From: Sialis fuliginosa
Taxonomy: Eukaryota; Arthropoda; Insecta; Megaloptera; Sialidae
Length of the DNA stretch: 64,000 nt
Direction: 5' to 3'
Assembly (NCBI GenBank): GCA_961205875.1
Contig: OY540814.1
Coordinates: 25,426,151 to 25,490,150, forward strand
This document shows, one piece after another, positions 1 to 11,320 of the stretch (position 1 is its first letter; each line of letters opens with the position of its first letter). A program made the translations under genes and the position numbers. The notes beneath the pieces were generated by a model. That model did not search any database and was not told the DNA's origin. It worked only from the letters and a program-made list of their open reading frames with translations.

Positions 1-611
1 ATAAAATAATTTCTCATAGTAATTTTTTTTAATTCAAAGCCACTTTAAAAGTCCATTTAACTTAACTACTCACAATTATTAAACCAAGAATTTACCATAT
101 TTGTTGGTTAAACGGGAAACTCATAGAGCAATGAAAACTCGTAAAGTCAACGATTTGAAGTTGATTTTTTAAGTTGAATAGAAAAGTAATCATAATATAC
201 AAAATTTACTTTTAACATTTCAATTTTTTGCTGAATAGTTTTTTAATTAGTGTCATAAATAGTTTATCAATTCTAAAAACTAATTATTTCTGATGTATGT
301 ATAAAGTATAAGTGTTCCAAAGTACAAATCAATTAATTCGTCGCTTCTTTGATAGCAAGAATTTAACGGGACTTGTTATAGAAATTGCGTTCCTAGAAGG
401 TCGTGTTATCTATAAATATTTTTCAAAGAAAATATTTACATTAATTTGCCAATTTTATAAAGTGACTTTGCTTATATATAATATATTATTATTACAGTAC
501 AAAAGAATTCCTAAGTTGTTGTAATATGAAATTATCTGAAAATAGAATATGAACCTTAATTTGATACTTAAAGAGTAAAAAAAATTAAAGAAAATTGCCA
601 TCTGTAGTACT
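1..611. other. AT-rich non-coding DNA
   Basis: No gene, tandem array or element terminus could be recognised here. The open frame of about 70 codons at 312-524 has AT-driven composition (Phe, Ile, Leu, Lys) and no splice context that would support coding. Confidence 0.5.
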
Positions 612-879
612 AATATAATATATTATAAATATGAAAGTGAGTCTGTTACCTTTTCACGGCTAAACCGCTGAACCGATCTTGATGAAATTTGGCAGGGTGA
701 TAGCTTGCATCCCGAGGAAGGACATAGGTTACTTTGTATCTCGAAAAAAAATTTGAATGTACGCGAACTATCATAACAGAAATCTATATTACCTAACCTT
801 CTTCTTCTTCATAAGTTTTATGTTTGACAGCTCCTACATAACTTAACTTCCACGCGAACGAAGTCACGGGTATAACTAG
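612..879 (+). repeat. Common lepidopteran-type repeat (CTAG-terminated), copy 1
   Basis: This copy carries the recurring core GGCTAAACCGCTGAACCGAT followed by GATGAAATTTGGCAGG and a GAAGGACATAGGTTACTTTG block. It ends with ACGCGAACGAAGTCACGGG and CTAG before T. The same blocks recur at 1806, 14776, 21530, 24905, 32605, 44671 and 60525. A Helitron-like 3' end (CTAG inserted before T) is possible but is inference. The copy has an internal insertion near 760-835. Confidence 0.7.
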
Positions 880-888
880 TTTACTACA

Positions 889-1805
889 AAAGTGTTTTTA
901 TTATACGTATAGGTACTGTACATTAAACCGATTTTTTAAATTCAAGATTTTGATGGAATTATTCATTTTGACCATCCCTGAATCCATTCTATTTTTGCCA
1001 TGATCTCTATGTGTCTGTCGGTCTGTAGACATTGTACTCAAATATGTACGCAAATCGTAGAAGGGTGAATTTTTTATATTTACAATTAATTTTCGTCTGG
1101 GAAGAAAACGATTTTTAAAAACGTAATAATAACGTAACGTACCCTTGACAATTTTTGAATTTTTCGAATTATTTTTAAAAATGTACTCATCCCTTAAAAA
1201 ATTTTTATTATTGAAGTATTATTTCATAATTTAATTAAAACTACTAAACTATTTTTATGTATCTAATTAATTTTTTCTTTTTTAAAATATATCATGTTTT
1301 TAAATTGAAGTTTATAATAAACAAAAGAAACATAATTATACTGTTAATTAACAACATAATAAAATATTCAACTAATTTAAAAAAAGGAAAACGGCAGCTA
1401 ATAAAAATATAAATCAACATGCTAAAAAATAAAACAAGCGTATTTAGCGGGGAAACAAACGTTTTTAATGTATGTAAATTTTTAAGGAATATTAATAAAG
1501 ATACCTTCGTGCAATTATAAACACACGATAAACTTTTAGGTAGACGCAATAAAAAGTCTTCCTTAATAGCGTAGGGTTCTGAAATACCGACAAAAAATAC
1601 AGATGGAATGTTCTTAACTATCTACGAAAAGGTAAGTTAATGCAAGAATTACACCCAGTAAAATAGTTTTTTTTGTTTTGTTTTTAACTCTACATAAGTA
1701 GTTAAAAATATAATTGCATAGTAAATATTCTAAGAATAGTTTAAATAATCTGTGTAAAAAATTATAAGAATAAGGAAAATTATTATAATAAATAATGTTA
1801 TATCT
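889..1805. other. Non-coding, no recognised element
   Basis: AT-rich sequence with no convincing exon. A short GTGTCTGTCGGTCTGTAG stretch near 1010 resembles the (GTCT)n parts that often accompany insect interspersed repeats. Minus-strand open frames at 1292-1549 and 1614-1826 look like chance. Confidence 0.4.
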
Positions 1806-1950
1806 AATCAATTTTTCGGGATACAAAGTAGCATATGTGCTTCCTCAGGATGTAAGCTATCTCCCTGCCAAATATCATCAAAATCGGTTCAGCATTTATC
1901 CGTGAAAAGAGAACTGACAGACTTTCGCATTTATAATATTAGTATGAATT
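1806..1950 (-). repeat. Common CTAG-type repeat, 5' fragment, reverse orientation
   Basis: Read on the minus strand it gives TTTATAATGCGAAAGT-like sequence, then the GAACCGATTTTGATGATATT block, then GGCAGGGAGATAGCTTACAT and CTGAGGAAGCACATATGC. These match the copies at 612 and 44671. The 3' CTAG end is missing. Confidence 0.65.
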
Positions 1951-1969
1951 AATTAAAATAATTCTAATG

Positions 1970-2104
1970 CCGTGTTTAGGCCAAAGAAAACAAAACAGCA
2001 ACATGGTGTTTGAAAACACATCGTATTTAAAACTGCATAGTGTTTATTGCACTTTTGTCAAAAAGGCACGATGTTGCTGTTTTGTTTTTTCGGTCTAAAC
2101 ACGG
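1970..2104. mobile_element. Small MITE with ~38-bp terminal inverted repeats
   Basis: The left arm 1970-2008 begins CCGTGTTTAGGCCAAAGAAA. The right arm 2067-2104 is its reverse complement with few mismatches and ends GGTCTAAACACGG. About 58 bp lie between the arms. No transposase is present. No clear target-site duplication is visible, so the superfamily is unknown. Confidence 0.75.
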
Positions 2105-2298
2105 TATAACAGAAATTCATTCTTTCAAAATGTGGATACGTATTGAAAATGCTTACACATTTTTCAATATTTGTTATTAATTTATTACTAACGATAATAA
2201 TAATCATACATACAAATTCTAATGCAAATGTACATATATACAGAAGCGTACAATAGGGATTGATGCGCCCCCGGCAAGGACTTGTATCAGCGCCCACA

Positions 2299-2640
2299 AT
2301 ATTTGAACTCCTGATCCCCCCCCCCCTCTTTCAACGAACTAATATCCTACGCTATAGCCCTAGTTATAAGGTACATTCTCTATAACAGAGCAGCAATAGT
2401 ATATTAGTTAAACTTTAGTAAAAAATAACTGATGATTTTTTTTCACACAGACACATATTTCAACAACTGACTACGCCCCCCTCCTCTCCCCAACTGAAAT
2501 CCTATGCTACAGCCCTAGTTATACATAAATGACTTATCAATAACTAAGTAGCAATATTAGTTTTAAAAATCATTGATAATTTTTGATTCAATTTTTTTTC
2601 ATACAAACCCCATATTTGGACTCCTGATTACCCCTCTATC
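2299..2640 (+). repeat. Degenerate direct repeats of ~155-160 bp
   Basis: The block TCCTACGCTATAGCCCTAG near 2346 recurs as TCCTATGCTACAGCCCTAG near 2501, and TATTTGAACTCCTGATCCCC near 2300 recurs as TATTTGGACTCCTGATTACC near 2613. The copies are diverged and carry C-rich tracts. This is either a short decayed tandem array or duplicated repeat fragments. Confidence 0.5.
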
Positions 2641-2650
2641 TAGCACAGTT

Positions 2651-2784
2651 CTCCGTCACCATTTCGACCTTGCAAATCTTTTATATGTGATTCAATACAA
2701 GTGGCATTTAACTGCGTCGAAACGGCGTTGCGTTTTGATGCAGCTAACATGTAATAGATTTGCAAGGTCGATGCGGTGACGGAG
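2651..2784. repeat. 134-bp fold-back palindrome
   Basis: CTCCGTCACC at 2651 pairs with GGTGACGGAG ending at 2784. The arms continue with CGACCTTGCAAATC against GATTTGCAAGGTCG. Close to the centre AACTGCGTCGAAACG pairs with CGTTTTGATGCAGCT around a short loop. It would fold into one long hairpin; a MITE or hairpin-RNA source is possible. Confidence 0.7.
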
Positions 2785-2884
2785 ACCTTACCAAAGCTTT
2801 ATACTATAACGACGAAATTAGTTAAACTCTACCAAAAATCATATCAAAATTTGAATTTCAAAAAAAAAAAATTTACGATCTAAT

Positions 2885-3660
2885 TCACACGGGCCGAAAC
2901 CGAAAAAGACAACACAAACAAACGACGACCGGGTTAACGCACGTCTAGTTACGCCTCTACTTCCAGTTTCATTCAATAACCTCCACCACTACCAATCTGC
3001 GTATGTATAACCGCCTTGTAACACTTGTGAGTAACATAGGACTTGTTAGTCGGGCGATTCCATTCTAACCGTGCTCTACAAATCTCGGCACACACGTGGT
3101 CAACACTTGACTGCCGACGTTTCTCCCGTGCACACAGTGGCAGATGTGCTATAGTGCGTGCGCGTTCTATACTCAATTTTGACAATATTATTTTTAACTT
3201 ATTAATGTTTAATTTTGTTTTTATAAATTATGGTAATAATATTTTTGAAATTTTGGGTAAAAATGGACCTATAGTGATTTGTTTAATTTATAAAAAAAAG
3301 AAAATATTGGTTCTATATTATTTAAGCTATACAAAATACAAAGTTTAATTATGGTGATGGTTAATTTTTATAAACAAAAAATATTTTGTTATATATATTT
3401 TTTTCATTTCGTTGTTGGCGAAGGAATTTTGAAGTTGTGTTAAGTGTCAAAAGTGATAAACAGGTGTGAATTGTCAATATTGTGTTTTTGTGTTCTGTGT
3501 ATGTGTAATGTATTATTGACGGATTTCCATTGGGTAATTATTTTAATTTTTTTAATGTTTTTATTTATTTGTTGTATAAGTTTTAAGTATAGATGCTTTC
3601 TTTTTCGTGACTTCCGTAAAATAAGTAGAATCTTGGAAATGTAAAGTAAAAGTATGTGAG
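2885..3660 (+). promoter_or_regulatory. Candidate promoter / 5' non-coding exon region
   Basis: Between about 2885 and 3175 GC and CpG content are clearly above the surroundings (CGACGACCGGG, GTGCGTGCGCG). From 3410 to 3660 the sequence is G/T-rich, like many lepidopteran 5' untranslated leaders, and possible donors (CAG|GTGTGA near 3463, GTATGT near 3651) occur. Open frames of 66-101 codons overlap on both strands, but their composition does not argue for coding. No TATA box was assigned. Calling this a transcription start is inference; it could equally be a regulatory island or decayed transposon. Confidence 0.3.
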
Positions 3661-3834
3661 TGTTTAATTTTATACCCAATTTAAATTATTATGGTTGTTA
3701 AATCACGCTATCTGAAACAGTTTGTTTTTTTTTTCATTCCCAAATTGATGAGTTGAAATGGAAAAGATTGAAAGTGATACAATTTCTTTCATGTATCGGA
3801 GAATGTAAATGTAAAAAAAATTGTTGTTTTTATA

Positions 3835-4348
3835 TAGGGTGAGCTGGGGTAAAAGTGAAACAAAATACACATTTTTCATGTTTTTTGACAGTTAACGATA
3901 CAAATTCATATTTTAATTTTTTCTACTAGATGCGCTTATGAATAACCATTTTAAATACGTCATTTGAACCGTACGATACAACATGGATTTTAAAAATGAA
4001 AAAAGTGTGTTTCATTTTTAATCTTTAATTTGGGAAAAAAAAAAAAATTAAAAGAAAACCTACAAAGGCAACTTTGATTTATCTTCTTTGTGGCATATCA
4101 ATGTGAAGTTGCAACTTTAATTAATATCTGAGCTATACAGAAAGTTATGTGCAAAGAATTAAAATTTAATTCACACGTTTTGACATCGACTAACAGGGAA
4201 ATCTGTAGGGGTGACAAATCACTTATTAGGCGATTCATATTTTCAGGTCGCTTTAACAAACCTTTAATGATGATGTCAGTTTTTATAATTCTCCAATAAA
4301 CAAATTAGTTTTTTAGTTGCAAGCTTGTTTCACTTTTACCCCATTTTT
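3835..4348. mobile_element. MITE-like element with GGGGTAAAAGTGAAACA ends
   Basis: The left end reads AGCTGGGGTAAAAGTGAAAC and the right end near 4327-4345 reads GTTTCACTTTTACCCC, its reverse complement. A related isolated terminus is at 17938-17964 (ACTTTTACCCCAGTTTACCC), suggesting the outer end is TAGGGTRARCTGGGG. No coding capacity or clear TSD. Confidence 0.6.
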
Positions 4349-5155
4349 TTTAGACAGCATTTAAAAAAAAATTTTAGTCTTTGTTAAAGACAAAGACATG
4401 ACATACCTATAAATGTAGAAGCATCTAAAGATAACCACAAAAGTCTGTATTGTGCACATTCGCATAATATTTATACCTCAATGTTTCCACTTTGTGGTCC
4501 ATGAAATCACTTTTTATTTAGATTCATTTTCAAAGATTACGTTGCACTTTTTTTCGAATATAGCATGCACGAGTGAGTAAGTGGAATAAATTGCAATGAG
4601 CAAGAAATATATGTTAAACAGAGGTTCTCAATAATAAGGATAAATCAAAAAATGTTTTCTTTGTATTAGCACACCCAAAGCATGCTTTGCAGTGTGGTAT
4701 TACTCTCGTCCCATTATTTTTTCGTATGAAATTTGATAAAATGAGCATTATATATTAAATTTCTTCAGTAACCCCCTTACATGTTTACATTACAGTCTCC
4801 ATATTCACTTAATTTAATATCGATTGGTTTTAATTTTCTATCATAAAAATATAAACAAAGTTCAATTTGTCGTTTTAGACCCAGTTAAGAAAAGTACCAT
4901 TTTTTTAAAACAGTCTTCAAAAAACGATAGTTTCAAAAGTCTAAGGGTGTGATTTTTATGTCCAAGCCATGCTATTTTATATTATGGCACATGAGCATTT
5001 TATAAAAAAAAGAACCTCTTCCTTTTTTCAAGTCGGTAAAAAGGATCAGTTTTTTTTTCTAGAACAAATATAAAACATGGATAATGTAAATATATAAAAA
5101 AATGTTTGAGGTGAGAGATTGCTTTCGGGTAGAATTACTACGAGTTGCTTTAAAG
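4349..5155. other. Non-coding, no recognised element
   Basis: No exon or element boundary was recognised. A 14-bp perfect palindrome CAAAGCATGCTTTG lies near 4676 and may be chance. Confidence 0.4.
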
Positions 5156-5230
5156 CAGTGTTTTTTAAACTGTGGGTCGAAATAAAAATTGAATGGGTCA
5201 CAAATACTCACAAAATGTTATCGTTTGTTT
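5156..5230 (+). mobile_element. hAT-type terminus fragment
   Basis: CAGTGTTTTTTAAACTGTGG followed by GTCGAAATAAAAATTGAATGGGTCAC resembles the widespread hAT end CAGTG-TTC-CAAACT-GGGTC. No matching opposite terminus or TSD was found, so this is a fragment call. Confidence 0.4.
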
Positions 5231-6002
5231 ACGATTGTATGAGGCATTCTACGTCAAAATAATCACCTCAGTGATTTCTGTAATTTTCAATCCCTTTTGG
5301 ATATCAACTTTACTATTGAGCTGTCGACATTAAGCGTCAAAAAAAATCAAAACATTTTAACTTATAGAATGTCTGCGTGCGGGTCGTGGTTTTTTCCTTA
5401 TGTTAAAATGTTCAGAACTCCTGAAGGCGTGCATATATGTTTATTTGAAAGTATGGGATAATAATAACATACAACTTGATGATATTCATTTTCATGTTTA
5501 GGAAGTAAAAACGCAACACCAATTATCTCTTTACAGATTTTGCTTGCAATCTTTTGTGTCACTGAAGAAAGCTACATGCATATTGAAACAAATATAATTG
5601 GTTCAATTTTCTTACACGCAAAAAACAAAACTCTTTTATTTAAACCTGGGAAAACGATCTTTATTTTCTCAATTCTCTTGTCAGTGAGAATTAAAAGTAG
5701 TATTTCTTATTTTAATTTATGAAATATTATAATTTATAATACTTTTTCTTCATGTTCACATATTTTTAACGTAGGTAGTTTCTATTACATTGTTGTATTA
5801 TTATTATAAATAATTAAAAGTAATAATATTTCCCTATGATTTCTATATGTATTGATTAAATATTTCATATAAATACAATTAAAATAATATATTTAAATAA
5901 TATTGTATGCGTTTGTTATAATATAGAACAATCATATTTTTATATATGTAGGTATGTATTTTTTTTTTACAAATAAATAATATATTATATATACATTTAA
6001 AT
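5231..6002. other. AT-rich non-coding DNA
   Basis: Nothing recognisable. The 60-69 codon open frames at 5540 (+) and 5879 (-) are low-complexity and lack splice or start context. Confidence 0.4.
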
Positions 6003-6520
6003 AAGGTACTGGCACCAGTCTTGGCAAAGACCCCAGAAATATTTGTGGATATTTGATTACCACCATTTCTGAATATATCTATATACATTTATCTGTCTTA
6101 CAGTGTGATTTGATGACAATCGGCCAATAGGTGTCAAAATGGTGGACATTAAAACTAATTATTAGTATATTTTATTTATTAATTATTATATTATCATAGT
6201 AACTGCTTTACATTGTTTCAAATTTGACGATTCTTTATTTTATATCTTTTGTGTCGTAGTACTTATCATTTTGTAATCATTAGTAAGTGTCCATCACTGC
6301 GTGCTCATTACTGGTTGTACTTTATCTATCACTGGAGAAAAAACAATCAAAATAAAAGGCTATAATATAAAAAACAAACTATATTTGCGGACTTTGGTAA
6401 TTAAATTGATTAAATAAAGAGTTACTTGTTTTATAAGTAACATGTGTTCATGAGAACTACAAAAAACAAGCCTATTAATCCAAAAAAAACGAAAGAGGCC
6501 ATAACTGGTACCAGTACCTT
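6003..6520 (+). mobile_element. 518-bp element with AAGGTACTGGYACCAGT ends
   Basis: It starts AAGGTACTGGCACCAGT and ends ACTGGTACCAGTACCTT, a 17-bp near-perfect terminal inverted repeat that is itself partly palindromic. An inverted, 5'-truncated relative is at about 38640-39115, where long stretches match (GTCCACCATTTTGACACC, GCGGACTTTGGTAATTAA). No open transposase. Superfamily not assigned. Confidence 0.75.
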
Positions 6521-6622
6521 ATTTTTTTATAAAAATAATTATCATTTTAATTTAACATGACTGTTTTTATGTTACAAAGACAATTTAAAATGTTTGGGTT
6601 TTAGTAGAATTTATTATAATTT

Positions 6623-6644
6623 TTAGTTAGGTTAGGTTAGGTTA
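6623..6644 (+). repeat. Short interstitial TTAGG telomere-type tract
   Basis: Three perfect TTAGG units flanked by partial units. TTAGG is the canonical insect telomere repeat, and short tracts of it are common inside insect chromosomes. Confidence 0.7.
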
Positions 6645-7619
6645 AAAATACCCCTAAATTCGAAAAGATGATAAAATTTCCCTCAATTTTCATATCATAT
6701 AAGTAAAAAAAGGATCATATTTGACCTACCGGCATTACTTTAAAAATGAGAATTTTTTCGAAAAATAAAAGTAGTCCTTTAATTTTTTCCATGAGTGTAT
6801 ATTAAAATACTTATTTTCAACATTAAAATTTCACACCGCGTATGTTTGTATATGTACAAAAATATTTACATGTTTCGATCTAATTATTTTCTACCTATAT
6901 GTTTATTTACCATTAAAGTATTTACATATAATTATTATTGCTAGTGAAATTTCTTGTATATTATGACAATCTAAGTAATTAACATTATTTAAATAAAATC
7001 ATTATTAAATAATTATTATTTCAAGAAAATCACGCATTATTTTTATTGATGCAATACAAATACTTTTGAAGGTAAAAGTCATAAACAAAAATATACATTA
7101 CTCTCTTCTGTCCCGTGAATTTGATAAAAAAGATTAATATTGAATATTCTAATAATAAGTTTAGTCTCCAGGAATAAGTTATTTAATAATAACAAATACT
7201 AATTTTGAACTACAAAATTTTTCTTCACGAAAAAAATTCTTTGTATCATATTTAATTATTTGACATTCTAAAAATTAATTTAAAATTTCAAGAGAAAAAA
7301 ATACATGTAGCGATAAATATTTTATTTGAAGGTAAACATTTTTAAAACAAAAGATACGTTAGCTTCACGCTTTCACAAGCAGAAATTTACAAAAAAAATA
7401 TATCTGAAATAAATTTACAAAAAAATGTAAACAACTTTATCAGTAGCCGACATTAATGTTTGTACTCTTTTCAGCCGAAGAGAGTTGAGAAAATGTGTGC
7501 TATGTAATTACGTTATTCCTTTGTTTCTGTTTTCTAAGGGAAGATAAAAATACGTCAAGGACATTTGGCAAAAACTTATACACTTTATAAAATATGGTAT
7601 GTGCATGGGCTCTACAAAC
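6645..7619. other. AT-rich non-coding DNA
   Basis: No exon or transposon end recognised. There are several short A/T runs. The sequence just before 7620 does not continue the palindromic element that begins there, so that copy is truncated on its left side. Confidence 0.4.
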
Positions 7620-8290
7620 TAATTTAGTTTTTTCAAATTTTTGGAGAAAAAAGGCCATAACTTTTGAACGGATGGTCGGAATTGATTTTAGTTGACGGTT
7701 TTGGAATCAACGTGTCAAAATTTATATAATGACATGTATAATACTTTAAAATTCAACAAAAAAAAATTGGTCAAAAATCGACATTTTTTTAAGGTATACC
7801 CCTTTGAATTTTTTCGATTTTTCGCGAATTTTTTTTTTTCGAGTTTTAAGGTATTATACATGTCATTGTATAGATTTTGACACGCTGATTCCAAATCCGT
7901 CAACTAAAATCAATTCCGACTACGCGTTCAAAAGTTAGGGCCATTTTTCTTCAAAATTTTGAAAAAACTGAAACTTTGAGAGGCTATATCTCGAGAACGG
8001 TTTGAGATACAGACCTGCGGTTTGAAACAAACAACTTTTCACGTCATTTTCTATACAATAAACATACTTTTAACAAAATCAAAAATTCAAAAAATTTTAG
8101 TGAAATTTCCTGCAGTGAACTTCAACTCGTCATACAAATATCGACTAAAATACAAGAAAATAAGACGTAAAATCATTTAGTTACTATATAAATAAATATA
8201 TAAGAATTTATTTAATCATAACTAGTTTTTTTGTTAATCGGAGGGGGAGGATTGACAAAATATGCTTCCCTTATTAAATATTTCACATTG
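7620..8290. mobile_element. Palindromic ~0.8-kb element, copy 1 (left-truncated)
   Basis: The arms pair around about 7800: GACATGTATAATACTTTAAA on the left against its reverse complement near 7850, flanked by TTGACACGCTGATTCC-type sequence and GTCAACTAAAATCAATTCCG. The right arm extends to a GAGGGGGAGGATTGACAAAA stretch that matches, reversed, the left end of the copy at 52 kb. The 62-codon frames on both strands (7692-7880 +, 7715-7903 -) are mirror images created by the palindrome. Confidence 0.8.
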
Positions 8291-8534
8291 CGAAGAAATA
8301 GCCGCTATCATTTTGGTCCACATGCAGTTTTGTATAATGGATTAGGTCCTTGTTATGTAGTCATTAACTTTCTTAATTTAAGACTATATTATTATGATGT
8401 CAAAATTCCGATAATACAAAAACCTGATAAAACACTAAATTAAAAATTATTTTTTAAATCATTATATTTATTGACAACAATGTCAAGACTAATTAAAAAC
8501 AATAGAGAATAAGTTCCCGTTTTAAAATTAAATA

Positions 8535-8575
8535 ATTCCCAGCTTCGCCTCCGGGAATTGGGCCTGCAGATAATG
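8535..8575. other. Small GC-rich patch with short inverted repeats
   Basis: TTCCCAGCTTCGCCTCCGGG and the following GAATTGGGCCTGCAG stand out from the AT-rich surroundings. A somewhat similar patch (GGCCC, CTGCAGGAGC) lies at 47930-47985. Possible decayed transposon end. Confidence 0.25.
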
Positions 8576-8916
8576 TCTTTGGACAGTTAATGAAACATAT
8601 TTATGTTCGTATTTTTGTTATTCAATTTGCTGTTTCTTAGAAATAGTGTACCGCTTTATAAATACTGCTGCTAGCTTGATCTGCCAAGCGCATAATTAAA
8701 GTATTATTTTCTAATTAACAGTGAATTTCTGTGAAATTCCCTCCCCCCTCCCATATTCTGTGTTTTTTCTTAATCTAATTCGTCCAGTATTTGTAGTATG
8801 AATTTGTACCAAATAGAAAAAAAAACATTACCTGATAATTATATTTTACTTTTTATTATTTAAATATCACTAAGTATTTTGTTTTATTCTGTTATTCACA
8901 AAAGCATATGTATATA

Positions 8917-9248
8917 GCTTAATGCAGTGGCGTAGCGAGGGGGGGGCAAGGGGGGTTATCATGCCCCGGGCGCTACTTATAAAGGGGCGCCAAAAGGCTC
9001 TGAAACGTTTTGAACCGCATAAACTTAATTTTAGAATATGCAACTGAACACCTTTTTTTTTTTTTTTTAGTCGTGAAAATGTAGAATGTATTTAATAAAT
9101 AAGATTTGAGAAATTAAATACTCAATTACCTTTTTTTTTTTTTTTAGTCACGTCAATTTTAATTCAAATTAATTATGAAAAAAAATATTATTTTTTAAAA
9201 ATTATTTTTGAGGGCGCCAATTATGCTTACTACGCCACTGGCTTAATG
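8917..9248 (+). mobile_element. Non-autonomous hAT element with perfect 8-bp TSD
   Basis: The element spans 8925-9240 and begins CAGTGGCGTAGCG, followed by a G-run. It ends CTTACTACGCCACTG. Both sides carry the identical 8-mer GCTTAATG (8917-8924 and 9241-9248), the hallmark of hAT insertion. It holds two long T-runs and GGGCGCC motifs, with no transposase. The intact TSD suggests a fairly recent or well-preserved insertion. Confidence 0.92.
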
Positions 9249-10181
9249 ACTGCCAATTGTATAAAAAACCGTAAAACACCGTTCTCACATTTTGATCTTT
9301 AATAATAGCCTGATGATGATTCTGTGAATCGAAAACTTACGCGAATACTTTTTATTCTAACAAATTTGACGTTTAAACAATTAATTTGTTTTTATTTCAT
9401 ATATTAACGTCACTATATTATATTTATTATATTATAAAATCCATTGTTTAAACACTAGATTATAAAAATATAAAAAATATTTTCTTCCAAAAGATGGCCA
9501 AACTAGTAAAAAAATAAATTAAATTGCAAATTTTAGCCTTTTAAAACAATAGATGTCTAAAAGGAATACATATTTTTAATTTTAGCAAATATACCTACAT
9601 CCAAAATTAAAATGAGATATTTTCAAATATGTATGTCGCCACATATTCTCCCTGTAGGATATCCTTAGGACGCCTATGAACTGCCCCTTCACTTCTACAC
9701 TTTTAAATTTTAATTAAAATTTAGTACAATAAACAGTGTCATAAATATGTCTGTACAAAATACCCATTAGATTAAAAAATTATAGTGAAACAAATATATC
9801 ATTTTCCCTTGGTAAAATCTTTAGAAGCGCCTATGTAAACAGGTTGTAATTTTAGCTGTGAAACTGAAGCGAAGAAGCAAATGATTTATTTTATTTTTAT
9901 ACTGGATAAAGTTAATTTTATGCACTGTTGATTGTAGTGATATTGAAAAAGAAATGTATAATACCTTCATCGAAGTTATTATCTTGTTAACTAGACTGTA
10001 CATTGTATGTACGCACTAACTATGTACATTCATTAAAACATAAAGTACTTTATTTTATCCATAATATCAATGGCTGAAATTTCAATTGACGTAAAATATA
10101 TAACACGACAAACAAAAAACAATTTTAAACAAAATTTGAAAAAAATATTAATCAAGAATTACAAAATAATTTGTAGATATT
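9249..10181. other. Non-coding, no recognised element
   Basis: No exon or complete element. A TGATGATGATTCTGTGAATC patch near 9312 is followed by CGAAAACTTACGCGAATAC and resembles tails of insect retroelements, but too weakly to call. Confidence 0.35.
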
Positions 10182-10560
10182 TTGTGTAAATTTCATGAAG
10201 ACGGAAAAAATCAATCGTCGAAGAGCCGAAGAGGTATCTTTGCGGGCGATAAATGTTTAATAGGTTTATTACAGATTAAATTTATTTCCCCGAGTAACAC
10301 CGGGTTCAATGCGCTAGTATTTTATAAACACATGCATTCTAATTGTTGGTACAAAATGCATACTGGTTTTGTTGAGGAAAACATACAACAACGTGAAATG
10401 TTTTCTAGTGAAATTAATTAATTCTGCGTAGAGCACAGTGTTATTGTTCCGGACGCAAGCGCGGTTATAGGTTGGAGAATGCGAGCGACGCAGACGGAAG
10501 AGCTTGGTCGTGAGAGTGCCATAACCCACAACTGTGCAGATTTTTTTATGTGAAAACATC
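10182..10560 (+). promoter_or_regulatory. GC/CpG-rich island, candidate promoter A
   Basis: This island is distinctly richer in GC and CpG than its neighbours, especially 10430-10520 (GGACGCAAGCGCGG, GCGAGCGACGCAGACGG). It contains a plausible first coding exon at 10479-10509. Insect promoters without CpG depletion often appear as such islands in AT-rich DNA. The role is inferred from composition and the exon-like signals. Confidence 0.35.
10479..10509 (+). CDS. Candidate alternative first coding exon A (10 codons + 1 base)
   Basis: The ATG at 10479 is followed by ten sense codons (MRATQTEELG) and a donor GTGAGA at 10510. The exon would leave phase 1, the same phase as the convincing exon that ends at 41861. 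An in-frame TAA lies upstream at 10419. The composition is GC-rich, unlike the neighbourhood. The start context (AGAATG) has A at -3. Evidence is only start, stop and donor; there is no homology, and a donor-like GTGAGA could be chance. Confidence 0.22.
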
Positions 10561-10781
10561 TAGAAATTCTCTATAATAATATAATAATTGTTGTAATACA
10601 AAGTAGAAGTTGTTGTAGTGTGATAATTAATTTTAATTGAGATGTTGATCTATGCGTAAATATTTACAAGTGCGTAGTAATTTACATATATGTATGTAGA
10701 AACAGATGTGTATGGATATACAGATAAGGAAATTTAAATTAATATAGAGGTGCGGTTCCTAGAAATTTGTTAAAAGTAGGA

Positions 10782-11303
10782 CTTCACACTAGAGCTGGGC
10801 GCGTGAGTAAATTTTGCTCACGATCACGCACGCTCACGAATCCTTTTTTTTTTACTCACGCCCGATCACGCACTATGGGTCACGCTCGTGACACCATTTA
10901 ATATAATTGTTATAAATAAAATTTTTAATGATTTTTTTTACGTGTATTTTATACCTATTTATATTATTTCTTCTAAACTACATTTCTAATGCAAGTAATA
11001 GCAAGCAAAACAATAAAAAAATAAAGCAACTGGTAAAGTTGGCAATACTGACCATGTGAAAGTGCTTCTTCTTAAAATGTCATTTATTTTTTCGACCGTT
11101 GGTTTAGATATTAAATAAAATAAAAAATAATAAGTTTATTAAAAAATTACCTTCGAAATTTACTCACGGACTCACGCACGAGAAAATTGTACTCACGCAC
11201 GGTCATGCAAGATTGTTTTACTTTGACTCACGCTCACGATTCAATATTTGAAAATCACTCACGCTCACGCGGGTCACGGCCCGCGCAAAACTGTACTTCA
11301 CAC
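10782..11303. mobile_element. hAT-like MITE rich in CACG motifs, 8-bp TSD
   Basis: The element spans 10790-11295. It begins TAGAGCTGGGCGCG, and its end is the reverse complement of TACAGTTTTGCGCG, an imperfect 14-bp TIR. Flanks carry identical CTTCACAC (10782-10789, 11296-11303). Both ends contain clusters of CTCACGCTCACG / GATCACGCACG words. A related fragment in reverse orientation is at 43750-43905. Confidence 0.85.
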
Positions 11304-11320
11304 AGCCCACTTGGTCTCAT

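Noticed and set aside
6623-6644. True telomere or telomere junction
   Set aside because: Only three TTAGG units surrounded by ordinary interspersed sequence; an interstitial tract.
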